A stretch of DNA of 55,452 nt from Bowmanella dokdonensis (GTDB lineage: Bacteria > Pseudomonadota > Gammaproteobacteria > Enterobacterales > Alteromonadaceae): assembly GCF_017254865.1 (NCBI RefSeq), contig NZ_JAFKCV010000020.1, positions 1 through 55,452 on the forward strand. The letters are read 5' to 3'. The notes under the pieces were generated by a model that was not told the origin of the DNA, searched no databases, and saw only the letters and a list, made by a program, of their open reading frames with translations. This document shows, one piece after another, positions 7,270 through 16,572 of the stretch. Position numbers and translations under genes: made by a program. Each line of letters opens with the position of its first letter. Position 1 is the first letter of the stretch.

Positions 7270-9300
7270 ATGGCAGATTCGCAACGTAAAATCCTGGTCA
7301 CCAGTGCCCTTCCCTATGCTAATGGCTCCATTCATCTGGGTCATTTGCTGGAGCATATCCAGACGGATATCTGGACCCGGTTTCAGCGAATGCGCGGCCA
7401 TCAGTGCTATTCTGTGTGCGCCGATGACGCCCATGGGACGCCGGTCATGCTCAAGGCCCAGGAACTGGGTATTACGCCGGAGCAGATGGTGGAGCAAACC
7501 CGCAAGGAGCATCACCAGGATCTGCTCGACTTTTACGTGGAATACGACAACTACTATGTAACCCATTCCCCGGAAAACCGTGAGCTGTCGGAGCTGATCT
7601 ACAACCGCCTGGATCAGGCTGGTTACATCAGTAAGCGTACCATCAGCCAGCTTTATGATCCGCAAAAGCAGATGTTCCTGCCGGACAGGTTCGTCAAGGG
7701 CACCTGTCCAAGCTGCGGCGCAGAAGATCAGAACGGCGACAGCTGCGATGTGTGCAGCGCCACCTACAGTCCCACCGAGCTGAAAAACCCCCGTTCTGTG
7801 GTATCAGGCGCCACGCCTGTACTCAAGGACTCCGAGCACTATTTCTTCGACCTGCCCCAGTTCGAGGGCATGCTCAGGGAATGGCTGCGAAGCGGCGCCA
7901 TTCAGTCCGAGATGGCCAACAAGTTGCAAGAATGGTTCGAAGACGGGCTGCAGCAGTGGGATATCAGCCGTGACGCCCCTTATTTTGGTTTCGAGATACC
8001 CAATGCGCCGGGCAAGTTTTTTTATGTCTGGGTGGATGCGCCGGTGGGCTATATGGCCAGCTTTAAGCATTATTGTAACGAACACGGGGTGGACTTCGAC
8101 ACGTTCTGGAAGCCGGACTCCGATGCCGAGCTGTATCATTTTATCGGTAAGGACATCACCTATTTCCATTGCCTGTTCTGGCCGGCCATGCTCGAAGGGG
8201 CGGGATTCCGCAAACCCACCGGGGTCAATGTGCACGGTTTTGTGACGGTCAACGGCAGCAAGATGTCCAAGTCCCGCGGTACTTTTATCAAGGGTCGGAC
8301 CTACCTGAATCACCTGAACCCGGAGTACCTGCGTTACTACTTTGCCAGTAAGCTCTCCGAAGGCGTGACAGATATTGACCTGAACTTTGAGGATTTCGTC
8401 AGCAAGGTCAATTCCGATCTGGTCGGCAAGGTGGTAAATATCGCCAGCCGCTGCGCCGGCTTTATCACCAAACGCTTTGACGGCAGGCTGGCCGCCGAAC
8501 TGCCCGAGCCGGCCCTGGTAGCCGAATTCCAGCAGGCTGGTGAGAGCATCGCCAATGCCTATGAAAAGCGCCAGTACAACCGGGCCATCCGCGAGATTAT
8601 GGCCCTTGCCGATAAGGCCAACCAGTACATCGACGCCCAGGCACCCTGGGTGACCATCAAGGATGAGACCAAACAGGCCCATACCCAGCAGGTCTGCTCC
8701 CTTGGTATAAACCTGTTCCGCATTCTGATGGTGTACTTAAAACCGGTGCTGCCAAAACTGGCGGAACAGGCCGAGCTGTTCCTGAATGACCAACTGAACT
8801 GGGCCGGCGCCCAGACCACTTTAACCGACCATGCCATCAATCCGTTTAAAGCATTGATGCAGCGGGTCGATGCCGACAAGGTGACTGCCATGATCGACGC
8901 CTCCAAAGAAAACCTGCAGGCCACTGCCGATAAAGTGTCCGCCGACAGCCCGCTGGCCAAGGACCCCATTGGCGAAACCATTAGTTTTGAGGATTTTGCC
9001 AAAATCGATCTGCGTATCGCTAAAATAGCCAAAGCCGAGCATGTGGAAGGGGCGGACAAGCTGCTGCGTCTGCAACTGGATTTGGGCGGCGAGACCCGCC
9101 AGGTGTTTGCCGGTATCAAATCCGCCTATGCCCCGGAAGATCTGGAAGGCAAGTTGACAGTGATGGTAGCCAACCTGGCGCCGCGCAAGATGCGTTTCGG
9201 GCTGTCCGAAGGCATGGTGCTGGCCGCCGGCCCCGGCGGCAAGGATCTATGGATCCTGGAGCCCCATGAGGGCGCCCAGCCGGGTATGAAGGTAAAATAA
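7270..9300 (+). CDS. metG: Methionyl-tRNA synthetase
   Basis: Charges tRNA-Met with methionine; cytoplasmic dimer. 676 residues. Class I signature GSIHLGH (19-25), four-Cys zinc knuckle CPSCGAED...CDVC (about 146-162) and KMSKS (331-335) are all present. The C-terminal 110 residues ([20 protein letters not shown] onward) are the Trbp111-like tRNA-binding and dimerisation domain, as in E. coli MetG. The start at ATG 7270 is chosen because [19 protein letters not shown] aligns with the family; a TTG 51 nt upstream is not supported. Followed by a bidirectional terminator. Confidence 0.97.
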   Translation: MADSQRKILVTSALPYANGSIHLGHLLEHIQTDIWTRFQRMRGHQCYSVCADDAHGTPVMLKAQELGITPEQMVEQTRKEHHQDLLDFYVEYDNYYVTHSPENRELSELIYNRLDQAGYISKRTISQLYDPQKQMFLPDRFVKGTCPSCGAEDQNGDSCDVCSATYSPTELKNPRSVVSGATPVLKDSEHYFFDLPQFEGMLREWLRSGAIQSEMANKLQEWFEDGLQQWDISRDAPYFGFEIPNAPGKFFYVWVDAPVGYMASFKHYCNEHGVDFDTFWKPDSDAELYHFIGKDITYFHCLFWPAMLEGAGFRKPTGVNVHGFVTVNGSKMSKSRGTFIKGRTYLNHLNPEYLRYYFASKLSEGVTDIDLNFEDFVSKVNSDLVGKVVNIASRCAGFITKRFDGRLAAELPEPALVAEFQQAGESIANAYEKRQYNRAIREIMALADKANQYIDAQAPWVTIKDETKQAHTQQVCSLGINLFRILMVYLKPVLPKLAEQAELFLNDQLNWAGAQTTLTDHAINPFKALMQRVDADKVTAMIDASKENLQATADKVSADSPLAKDPIGETISFEDFAKIDLRIAKIAKAEHVEGADKLLRLQLDLGGETRQVFAGIKSAYAPEDLEGKLTVMVANLAPRKMRFGLSEGMVLAAGPGGKDLWILEPHEGAQPGMKVK

Positions 9301-9320
9301 GCCTAAGCCCGACAGAGTCA

Positions 9321-9346
9321 AAAAAAGCGCCGATTGGCGCTTTTTT
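9321..9346 (+). terminator. Bidirectional intrinsic terminator
   Basis: AAAAAAGCGCC GATT GGCGCTTTTTT: a short perfect stem with A-run and T-run on the two sides. It serves metG (plus) and the convergent chemoreceptor gene (minus). Confidence 0.85.
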
Positions 9347-9350
9347 CATG

Positions 9351-9385
9351 TCACTCGTTACTGGTCACCCGTCCTTCGGTCCTGT
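9351..9385. repeat. Degenerate heptamer repeat (GTYACYN family)
   Basis: Consecutive heptamers GTTACTG GTCACCC GTCCTTC follow a partial TCACTC. The 17-bp string GTTACTGGTCACCCGTC (9357-9373) recurs exactly, inverted, at 22139-22155. It lies between metG and the convergent chemoreceptor gene. Confidence 0.6.
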
Positions 9386-9387
9386 TA

Positions 9388-10476
9388 CTACACCTTCCCA
9401 GCCAGCTTATCAATAGACTGCATCACCGCTTCGCTGCTTTGTTCCATCTGGCGAAGGGTTTTGAGCAGGTTGTCGTTGATCCCCCCTGCCAGCTCGCTCA
9501 GGGCTTTCTTGCCCAGGTCATGCACCTGACGATGCACGGTATCCAGTTGCTTGAACTCGGAAGAGCCGCCAAACTGACCACTGCCTTCACCCTGATACCA
9601 CTGGCCGAGTTCACAGGCACGATGGTCAGTCAACTGACCGGCCGCCTTGGTGTCGTTCTGCAATACCCCTTCGTAGACCCGGGTTTTGAATATCAGGTGA
9701 TCCAGTTGCGTGCTGGACAGGAATGTCCTTTGAGCCGAGCTGTTAATCACATCACGCATGGAATGCGACATTTCCAGCACCTGGCTGACCTTGTCCCGCA
9801 CTTCTCCGGTTTTGTCCAGCAGTCCCCGGGATTGCTGAGAGACCTGGTTGATATTGGATTCAATCTTGCGCGTGCTGTCTTCGATCTTCTCTACCAGGTT
9901 ATTGATTTCCTGAGTGGACTCGGAAGAGCGCATGGCCAGATTGCGCACCTCTTCGGCCACCACCGCAAAGCCACGGCCGCTTTCGCCGGCGCGAGCCGCC
10001 TCGATGGCAGCATTGAGGGCCAGCAGGTTGGTCTGTTCGGCAATGGAGTTGATGGAGACCACGAAATTACTGATGCGGCTGGCCAGTGAGGACAATTCCG
10101 TGGCGTGGGCCACCCCTTTTTCGGACAGCTTATCGATTTGGCTTAAGCCCACCACTGTCTCATCAAGCACATCCGATGATCCACTGAAGACCTCGTCGGT
10201 ATTTTCCAGTCTGCTGCGTTCATGCTGCAGGGTATCCACTGTCTGGTGCAGGGCATTGCGCACCCCGTACAGATGCTGCTGGCCGTTCAGCCAGACATGG
10301 CTTAGGTCTTTCAGACCGTTGGCGTCGGCCTGTTGTTCGGCCACAGTAGCGTCGGATTGTCTGAGCTTTTCCTCCAACTGGGCAAGTTGTTGTCGAAGCG
10401 CCTGATTCTCGTCCCCCAGGGCTTTAATCTTTTTCTGATCTTCTTCGTTAACCCTGTTGCCAAACAATCCGAACAT
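9388..10476 (-). CDS. Soluble methyl-accepting chemotaxis protein with CZB zinc-binding domain
   Basis: Cytoplasmic chemoreceptor: 362 residues with no hydrophobic segment. Residues 10-60 are a coiled coil ([20 protein letters not shown]). The signalling hairpin tip is intact: [20 protein letters not shown] followed by [17 protein letters not shown]. The C-terminal CZB domain (about 245-355) has the expected ligands: His in LDHLIFK, Cys in CELGQWY, and the later H..VH pair. CZB receptors of this layout (e.g. Helicobacter TlpD) sense zinc or oxidants such as HOCl. No che genes lie nearby. A GTCGATAA sequence upstream resembles a sigma-28 -10 box but has no matching -35. Confidence 0.9.
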   Translation of the reverse strand: MFGLFGNRVNEEDQKKIKALGDENQALRQQLAQLEEKLRQSDATVAEQQADANGLKDLSHVWLNGQQHLYGVRNALHQTVDTLQHERSRLENTDEVFSGSSDVLDETVVGLSQIDKLSEKGVAHATELSSLASRISNFVVSINSIAEQTNLLALNAAIEAARAGESGRGFAVVAEEVRNLAMRSSESTQEINNLVEKIEDSTRKIESNINQVSQQSRGLLDKTGEVRDKVSQVLEMSHSMRDVINSSAQRTFLSSTQLDHLIFKTRVYEGVLQNDTKAAGQLTDHRACELGQWYQGEGSGQFGGSSEFKQLDTVHRQVHDLGKKALSELAGGINDNLLKTLRQMEQSSEAVMQSIDKLAGKV

Positions 10477-10598
10477 GTTGCTATACCGCTGTTAATACAT
10501 TGAGAGGATTGCTATTTATCGACGATTTTGAATCTTACATCAAACATTTTATTTATCCCGTCGCGCATTGACATTAATGCGCTTACCCCTGGTGGAAT

Positions 10599-11321
10599 TC
10601 AGATATTAACCTGCTTGCCGATAAAGGCAGGCTTGGGACTCCATTTGGGTCGAATCAGGGACAGGGGCAGTTCACGCTTTTTCGCCACCAGCACATAGAC
10701 AGAACCAAACCAGCGCCAGTACCGGCAAGCCCAGCGCTGCCAGCGACTGTCTGGATTAAGGTGTCTTTCGAATAATAATTCGGAGTGCAGCAACCCCTGC
10801 TCTTCGATAATTTCGAAGCCGAGCAGATTCAACCAGTCCTTGATACGCATGGTCGAAAAACAGCGGGCGTCGTGCAGTAAACTGGCACGCCTAAACGGCA
10901 GGTACTTGGCCAGACCGGCCGGACTCAGCGGATTAAAGCCTACCAGCACCAGATGACCGTCCGGCATGATGGCCCGATTCACTTCCCGCAGTATTTGGTG
11001 GGGATCCTGGGCAAAGTCCAGCTCAAAGGCCAGCACGAAGGCATCGACGCTGCGCTTTTGCAGGGGCAGCTCCCTGGATCTGGCCAGCACAGATGCGCTT
11101 GCAGCAGCGCCACCGGTAACGGCAACCTGATGAGAGATGGGGCAATCGGGCAGATTCAGCTCGGCGCTCAACGCCCCGAGTTTGACCAGGTGATAACCAA
11201 ACCAGTGGCGGCTGGCCTGCCTCAGACGTTCGGTCAGCAGATCACGAATCTGCTCGCCACAGGGTAGTTCCTGCCAGGATTTTGGATACCTGGGTTTACG
11301 GTGGGTAAATGCGGGTCTCAT
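10599..11321 (-). CDS. YafS-like SAM-dependent methyltransferase
   Basis: Class I methyltransferase-like protein of 240 residues. The conserved post-core segment REVNRAIMPDGHLVLVGFNP is clear, as is DAFVLAFELDFAQDPHQ, the usual motif II region. The N-terminal SAM-binding glycine loop is poorly conserved (VAVTGGAAASAS). Synteny supports the name: divergent to gloB, as in E. coli gloB-yafS-rnhA. Its substrate is unknown. ATG start at 11321, 93 nt from the gloB start. Confidence 0.75.
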   Translation of the reverse strand: MRPAFTHRKPRYPKSWQELPCGEQIRDLLTERLRQASRHWFGYHLVKLGALSAELNLPDCPISHQVAVTGGAAASASVLARSRELPLQKRSVDAFVLAFELDFAQDPHQILREVNRAIMPDGHLVLVGFNPLSPAGLAKYLPFRRASLLHDARCFSTMRIKDWLNLLGFEIIEEQGLLHSELLFERHLNPDSRWQRWACRYWRWFGSVYVLVAKKRELPLSLIRPKWSPKPAFIGKQVNI

Positions 11322-11414
11322 GGAAACCGGGTCAGCCTGTCGTTGTCATGGCAGCATGTTCAGTTAGTATTAGGCTATGGGATAACAAAGATCCTGAATT
11401 TGAATACCAAGCAT

Positions 11415-12185
11415 ATGATTGAAATAGTTCCGATAAAAGCCTTCAGTGACAATTATATCTGGTGCCTGCGCCGGGACCGGCATGCCTGCCTGGTGGATCC
11501 AGGCCAGGCAGAGCCTGCTCTGGACTACCTGCAGCAGGAGAGCCTGACCCTGACTGATATTCTGATTACGCATCATCACCATGACCACACAGGCGGCCTT
11601 AAACGACTGACCGGCGTATTTCCCGACGCCCGGGTCGTGGGACCGCACAACCCCGCTGTCGAACCTGTACATCTTCGGGTCGCCCAGGGGGACGCTGTGG
11701 GTCTGACGGGTCTTACTGCCAAGTTTGAGGTACTGGAAGTGCCGGGCCATACCCTCGACCATATCGCTTTTTACAGCCTGGAACTGGGTCTTTTCTGCGG
11801 CGACACCCTGTTCAGCGCCGGCTGCGGCAGGTTATTCGAGGGAACGCCGGCGCAGATGCTGAACTCGTTGAACAAGCTCAAGGCACTGCCGGACGATACC
11901 CCTGTCTATTGTGCTCATGAATATACCCGGGCCAATTTGCAGTTTGCCAGCCAGGTGGAACCCGCTAACGCTGATTTGCAACAATATAGTCACTGGGTCG
12001 CCTCCCAGCGTGAACATGACAGGCCCACCCTGCCCTCCAGCCTGGAACTGGAAAAAGCCGTCAATCCGTTTTTACGTACCCATGTCGACACAGTCATACG
12101 TCAGGCCGAAACCCACCAGGGACAAGCTCTGGCAGGTGAGGAGCAGGTATTTGCCGCAATCCGGGGCTGGAAAGATCGTTTTTAA
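11415..12185 (+). CDS. gloB: Hydroxyacylglutathione hydrolase (glyoxalase II)
   Basis: Hydrolyses S-D-lactoylglutathione to D-lactate and glutathione, the second step of methylglyoxal detoxification. 256 residues with the metallo-beta-lactamase motif THHHHDHTGG (near 53-60) and further ligands in VPGHTLDH, FCGDTLFS and CAHEYT. The ATG at 11415 (MIEIVPIKAFSDNYIWC) is chosen by family alignment; the open frame extends upstream to 11301 but that part is not family-like. No strong Shine-Dalgarno was seen. mltD follows in the same direction. Confidence 0.95.
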   Translation: MIEIVPIKAFSDNYIWCLRRDRHACLVDPGQAEPALDYLQQESLTLTDILITHHHHDHTGGLKRLTGVFPDARVVGPHNPAVEPVHLRVAQGDAVGLTGLTAKFEVLEVPGHTLDHIAFYSLELGLFCGDTLFSAGCGRLFEGTPAQMLNSLNKLKALPDDTPVYCAHEYTRANLQFASQVEPANADLQQYSHWVASQREHDRPTLPSSLELEKAVNPFLRTHVDTVIRQAETHQGQALAGEEQVFAAIRGWKDRF

Positions 12186-12332
12186 GCTATACAATGCCAA
12201 CAACGCGAGGATCAAAGGGCTCGGGCTGTTAAGGCTCAGGGCAATTTGATTGGAGACCCCCAGACGACGGCCGATAAGATTCCATTGAACTGTTGGATTC
12301 GCGTCAGAACAACAAAGAGAAGCCGTACGCCA

Positions 12333-13991
12333 ATGAGAAAACTGCTTTTACTATTATCCTTGTCCGCCCTGCAGGCTTGCGTCAGCACGGCCGACCTGTC
12401 CCAGTCCGAAGTCCAGCAGGACAAGGAACTGGAGATTGCAGCCAGGGTACTGGAGTCCTGCGAACAGCCGGACCATGACCTTGAAGCCTGCCAGACGGCC
12501 CAGGAAGGCACGATTCCGGTCACCCATCCGGTACAGGAGATCAAGCACCCCATCGAAACCAGCCCCGAGCTGAAGGAACTGCCGGAGGAAGTGCAGGAAG
12601 TCACCAACCTGTGGATGCGTATACGCCAGCAGCTCAGCTTCGAAGTGCCTGAAGATAACCGCGTCAAGGCTCAGCAAAACTGGTATCTCAAGCATCCCGA
12701 ATATATGGACAGGGTCAGCAAGCGCGCCGCCCCCTTTTTGTATCTGATTGTCGAGGAACTGGAAAGCCAGCAGATGCCCATGGAACTGGCGCTGCTGCCC
12801 ATTGTAGAGAGTGCCTTCGATCCCTTTGCCTACTCTCATGGTCGGGCTGCCGGTATGTGGCAGTTTATTCCCGGTACCGGCAAACGCTTCGGCCTTCGCC
12901 AAAGCTGGTGGTATGACGGACGTCGCGATGTGCTGGCCTCCACCCAGTCGGCCATGGCCTATCTCAAGTACCTGCACAAGATGTTCGATGGAGACTGGCT
13001 GCATGCCCTGGCCGCTTATAACAGCGGCGAAGGCCGGGTGTTGCGGGCCATCAAGAGCAATAAGCGTAAAGGCAAGCCGACGGACTTCTGGTCCCTGGAT
13101 CTGCCGCGTGAAACCCGTGCCTACGTGCCCAAGCTCCTTGCCCTGGCCAACATCCTGAAAAATGCCGAACAATGGGACGCCCAGTGGCTCCCCATAGAGA
13201 ATCGGCAGGTCACCGGCGTGGTGGATGTGGGATCACAAATCGACCTGGCCCTGGCTGCCGAAATGGCCGGCCTGAGTATTGAAGAACTGCATGCGCTCAA
13301 CCCCGGATATAATCGCTGGGCCACCGACCCCAAAGGCCCCCACACGCTGCTGCTGCCGGTGGATAAAGTCGACAGCTTCATGCTGGCCCTCAACGAACTG
13401 GACGATAACAAGCGTCTGAACTGGGTACGTCACCAGGTCAAAAGCGGGGACAGCCTGCTCAAGCTGGCCAAGAAATATCACACCACAGTCGATGTGATTC
13501 AGCAGGTCAACGAGCTGAGCGGCAACATGATCCGAACCGGTGACCATCTGCTCGTGCCAGTGGCGCTCCGATCCCTGGATACTTACAGTCTGTCCGCCGA
13601 ACAGCGGCTGGAAGATCTCCAGTCCAAGCCAAGGGCTTCCTACCAGCTCAACCATACCGTGGGCAACGGCGATACCCTGTGGGACCTGAGCCGCAAGTAT
13701 GATGTGAACCTGCGCAGCCTGGCCAAATGGAACGGCATGGCACCCACAGACCCCTTGATGCCAGGCAAAAAGCTGGTCATCTGGGTCAACAAAATCTCCA
13801 GCAAACAGTCCGACAACGCCGTTATGCGCACTGTCACCTATACTGTGCGCAACGGTGACTCCCTGGCACGTATCGCCGGCCGGTTTAATGTGGGCATCAG
13901 CGATATAGAACGCTGGAACCAGTTGAGCCGCAGCAAGTACCTGCAGCCGGGGCAGAAGCTGAAAATCTATGTGGATGTCACAAGGATATAG
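12333..13991 (+). CDS. mltD: Membrane-bound lytic murein transglycosylase D
   Basis: Outer-membrane lipoprotein that cleaves peptidoglycan glycan strands with 1,6-anhydro product formation. 552 residues. Start Met gives a signal peptide with lipobox LQAC (Cys16), preferred over the upstream frame that would bury it. The SLT catalytic domain holds LLPIVESAFDPFA (catalytic Glu159), AAGMWQFIPGTG and LAAYNSGEGRV. Three LysM peptidoglycan-binding repeats follow near residues 366, 439 and 503. gloB-mltD order as in E. coli. A 8-bp hairpin without T-run (14007-14037) follows the stop. Confidence 0.95.
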   Translation: MRKLLLLLSLSALQACVSTADLSQSEVQQDKELEIAARVLESCEQPDHDLEACQTAQEGTIPVTHPVQEIKHPIETSPELKELPEEVQEVTNLWMRIRQQLSFEVPEDNRVKAQQNWYLKHPEYMDRVSKRAAPFLYLIVEELESQQMPMELALLPIVESAFDPFAYSHGRAAGMWQFIPGTGKRFGLRQSWWYDGRRDVLASTQSAMAYLKYLHKMFDGDWLHALAAYNSGEGRVLRAIKSNKRKGKPTDFWSLDLPRETRAYVPKLLALANILKNAEQWDAQWLPIENRQVTGVVDVGSQIDLALAAEMAGLSIEELHALNPGYNRWATDPKGPHTLLLPVDKVDSFMLALNELDDNKRLNWVRHQVKSGDSLLKLAKKYHTTVDVIQQVNELSGNMIRTGDHLLVPVALRSLDTYSLSAEQRLEDLQSKPRASYQLNHTVGNGDTLWDLSRKYDVNLRSLAKWNGMAPTDPLMPGKKLVIWVNKISSKQSDNAVMRTVTYTVRNGDSLARIAGRFNVGISDIERWNQLSRSKYLQPGQKLKIYVDVTRI

Positions 13992-14006
13992 AGCGATGCT
14001 AAGGGT

Positions 14007-14037
14007 AACCCGGATGAGACAGTTTAGCGTCCGGGTT
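14007..14037 (+). other. Stem-loop after mltD
   Basis: AACCCGGA pairs with TCCGGGTT across a 15-nt loop. There is no U-tract directly after, so it may stabilise the mltD 3' end rather than terminate. Confidence 0.4.
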
Positions 14038-14129
14038 GTCTGCCCGCTTTTCCCGAAATTCGCTTCGCGCTTTACAGATTACGGACAGCCCTGCCTACTC
14101 ACTCTTAGCCCCTCTTCCCTCACTATATA

Positions 14130-15119
14130 ATGTTAAATTTCAGCCTGAAAAGACTCAAGGAGAGCCACGAAGGCACCTGGCTGGTCCTGGATTTTCTGAT
14201 GTTGGGACTGTTAGTCCTGAACCTTGCCCTGATCCTGTTCGACTCATTGTATGCCACCGAACTGTTCCAAAGCAGCCTGAACGATGTCTCCCCGACCCTG
14301 CTCAACTGGTACAAGCCCATCCATGCCAATTTTATCCTGATTGACCTGGTGTTCGTGTCGATTTTCCTTATCGAGTTTTGTTTTCGCTGGGTGGTGGCCG
14401 TCAGGCGCAAGGAATACCTGCGCTGGTACTTTTATCCATTTATTCACTGGTACGACCTGGTTGGCTGCATTCCCATCGGCGGGGCCAGAATTCTGCGTTT
14501 CCTGCGTATTTTCTCCATTCTTTACCGGTTGCAGAAATACCAGATCATCGATTTGAAAGACACGGCGCCTTATCGTTTCTTTGCCTTTTACTACAACGTG
14601 CTAATCGAAGAGCTGAGTGACCGTATTGTGGTGAAGGTACTGAGTGACGCCCAGCGGGACCTGCAGCGCGGCTCGCCTCTGTTTGACGAAATTCAGCAGA
14701 AGGTGTTGGCGGTGAGGCGCCCTGTTGTGTGCCGCTGGGTTGCGAATTTGCTGGTCCATTCGGGTAAGAGTATTGAAGATCTGCAAACCGGTAATATGCT
14801 GCGCGAGCATGTCAAAGCAGGTGTTTCAAGGGCTGTACGCAGCAATGCGCAAATCGCCGGCCTGAAGATGGTACCCATTGTCGGCGGCACCATTGAGAAA
14901 ACCCTGGAGCGGGCCGTTTCAGATATTGTCATCCAGTCGGTTATCAATCTGTTGTTGGATGTGACGCCGGAAAAAATTGATCATCTGATCAGCCACGGCA
15001 TTACGGCCAGCAGTCTGGAAGAGCAGACCCTGGATCAGGAAATGCTGGATGTGATTAACGAATGCCTGGAACTGCTCAAAGGCCATGTGTCTCATCAGCA
15101 ATGGAAAACCAGGCTCTGA
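14130..15119 (+). CDS. Membrane protein with voltage-sensor-like N-terminal half
   Basis: 329 residues. Hydrophobic segments near 18-40 and 70-90 and around the IHWYDLVGCIPIGG segment are followed by RILRFLRIFSILYRLQKYQ. That last stretch has an Arg at every third position, as in the S4 helix of voltage-gated channels. No pore loop or selectivity filter follows. Instead there are about 170 soluble residues, with a GLKMVPIVGGTIEKTLERAV segment and an acidic C-terminus. This is an ion-channel-like sensor coupled to an unknown cytoplasmic part; the channel relation is inference from the helix pattern. It is convergent with the GGDEF gene, with the 28-bp palindrome at the junction. ATG start at 14130. 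Confidence 0.72.
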   Translation: MLNFSLKRLKESHEGTWLVLDFLMLGLLVLNLALILFDSLYATELFQSSLNDVSPTLLNWYKPIHANFILIDLVFVSIFLIEFCFRWVVAVRRKEYLRWYFYPFIHWYDLVGCIPIGGARILRFLRIFSILYRLQKYQIIDLKDTAPYRFFAFYYNVLIEELSDRIVVKVLSDAQRDLQRGSPLFDEIQQKVLAVRRPVVCRWVANLLVHSGKSIEDLQTGNMLREHVKAGVSRAVRSNAQIAGLKMVPIVGGTIEKTLERAVSDIVIQSVINLLLDVTPEKIDHLISHGITASSLEEQTLDQEMLDVINECLELLKGHVSHQQWKTRL

Positions 15120-15126
15120 ATCAGTG

Positions 15127-15154
15127 ATACCAATCGGATTAATCCGATTGGTAT
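15127..15154. repeat. Perfect 28-bp palindrome made of two MITE-type ends
   Basis: ATACCAATCGGATT followed by its exact reverse complement. The half site matches the first bases of the terminal repeats of the MITE at 35658-35970 (ATACCAATCAGATTAATC on its left end). It looks like two element ends joined with the interior lost. It overlaps the last five codons (YQSD plus stop) of the minus-strand diguanylate cyclase gene. Confidence 0.8.
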
Positions 15155-16491
15155 GTAGCAGGAGTGTCTGCTTTCTGCCGCTTTTTCAGCGCGTACATTT
15201 TCTTATCTGCCACCCGGAACAATTGTTCCGGGCTTCGCCCATGCTCAGGATAGATAGCCGCCCCAATACTGACACTGACGTTCAGACAGTGTTCCTGTAA
15301 CTCGAAAGGCTGCCGGAAAGCCTCAGTAATCTTTTCCTCAACCCGCTGCACATCGTTTTCATCCCGGATACCGGTCAGCAACAGGGTAAACTCGTCTCCC
15401 CCCATACGCGCCACCGTATCAGCGTCCCGGACAATCCTGTCGAGACGTTTAGCCACTTCCAGCAACAACAGGTCACCGGTTTCATGGCCCAGATTATCGT
15501 TAATGTCCTTGAAACGGTTCAGGTCCACATAGAGCAGGGCCAGTTTTTGCCGGTTTCGTTGCGCCAGTTTCAGGGCAGTTTCCAGTCTGTCATGGAATAA
15601 ATTGCGGTTGGGCAGATTTGTCAGGGCGTCATGAGAGGCCATATGGATCAGACGCTGCTCTGTCAGCCGGCGGGTAATGGCCATGGCTAATTGGGTGGCG
15701 ACAAACTGTAACAACTGCCTGTCCTGTTCTGTAAAGCCGCCAGGTCCGGCCAGTTGTACGATCAGAGCCCCGGCCCCCCAGTCCTGCTCAGGAAAGGGTA
15801 TCCCAAGCCAATCCCCCGATTGCTCAGGCAGGGACGACGGCAATTGTGCAGCTCTCAGGTTCAGACTCTGACCATTCAGCAATATCCTGCTCAGCGGACT
15901 GTTATTTTGCAAGACTCCACTGTGCAATTCAGGGGGTTCAGGACCGATAGAAAACGGACAGGACAGGTTCCGGGTACCCCGGTCATACTGCACCACTGCC
16001 AGACTTGAAAGGGGCAACAGGCCAAGAAGAAGCTGATGTATTTTTTCACCCCGGACGGCCAGGTTGTCTGCCCCATAGGCGGTTTGGGTAACCTGGTAGA
16101 GGACTTCACGTGTACGCTCGGCACGCTTTAGTGACGAAACATCTCTTGCCACCGCCACCCGCACTCCCTGAGAGTCAAACCAGCGGGCGGACCACATGAT
16201 ATCCACCACAGTGCCATCCTTACGAATATAGCGGTTCTCAAAATGAGGCTTGGGACTGCCCTGCATGATCTCCCGGGCAGCCTGCAGGGTCCGGGCCCTG
16301 TCGTCCGGATGCACCAGTTCAATCATCCTGCGGCCGAAGAGCTCATGAGCCTGGTAACCGAAGATACGCTCGCAGGCCGCGCTGAGGTAGAGAAAATGCC
16401 CCTCGGCGTCCACCACGCATATGGCATCGAGCAACTGATCGGTGATTTCAGGCAGCAGACTGCTGAAAGCTTGTTTCACGGTAAATACCAA
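15139..16491 (-). CDS. Diguanylate cyclase with PAS, GAF and GGDEF domains
   Basis: Predicted c-di-GMP synthase of 450 residues. PAS domain about 12-125 (LLDAICVVDAEGHFLYLSAA, then a PAC-like ENRYIRKDGTVVDIMW). A GAF-like domain about 140-275 includes LPLSSLAVVQYD and FVATQLAMAITRRL. The GGDEF domain at 280-440 has ALTNLPNRNLFHDRL, YVDLNRFKDIND and RMGGDEFTLLL, with an RDAD I-site five residues upstream. No transmembrane segment, so cytoplasmic. The final residues YQSD and the stop codon lie in the 28-bp palindrome, so the native C-terminus may have been changed by the repeat. Confidence 0.9.
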   Translation of the reverse strand: MVFTVKQAFSSLLPEITDQLLDAICVVDAEGHFLYLSAACERIFGYQAHELFGRRMIELVHPDDRARTLQAAREIMQGSPKPHFENRYIRKDGTVVDIMWSARWFDSQGVRVAVARDVSSLKRAERTREVLYQVTQTAYGADNLAVRGEKIHQLLLGLLPLSSLAVVQYDRGTRNLSCPFSIGPEPPELHSGVLQNNSPLSRILLNGQSLNLRAAQLPSSLPEQSGDWLGIPFPEQDWGAGALIVQLAGPGGFTEQDRQLLQFVATQLAMAITRRLTEQRLIHMASHDALTNLPNRNLFHDRLETALKLAQRNRQKLALLYVDLNRFKDINDNLGHETGDLLLLEVAKRLDRIVRDADTVARMGGDEFTLLLTGIRDENDVQRVEEKITEAFRQPFELQEHCLNVSVSIGAAIYPEHGRSPEQLFRVADKKMYALKKRQKADTPATYQSD

Positions 16492-16572
16492 CTTGCCTGG
16501 CTCTGATACATCTCAAAGCCAAGCATGTCGTATTTCTGACGGCTTTAACAGCCAAAAGGCAAAGAATTCGGC

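Noticed and set aside
7804-8682. Minus-strand 292-codon open frame within metG
   Set aside because: It is a shadow of the strong codon bias of metG; the metG product matches the family over its full length.
10510-10545. Possible sigma-28 promoter for the CZB chemoreceptor
   Set aside because: GTCGATAA fits the -10 but no TAAAGTTT-like -35 lies at the right distance.
12354-13172. Minus-strand 272-codon open frame inside mltD
   Set aside because: Antisense shadow of mltD, no family resemblance and no start signals.
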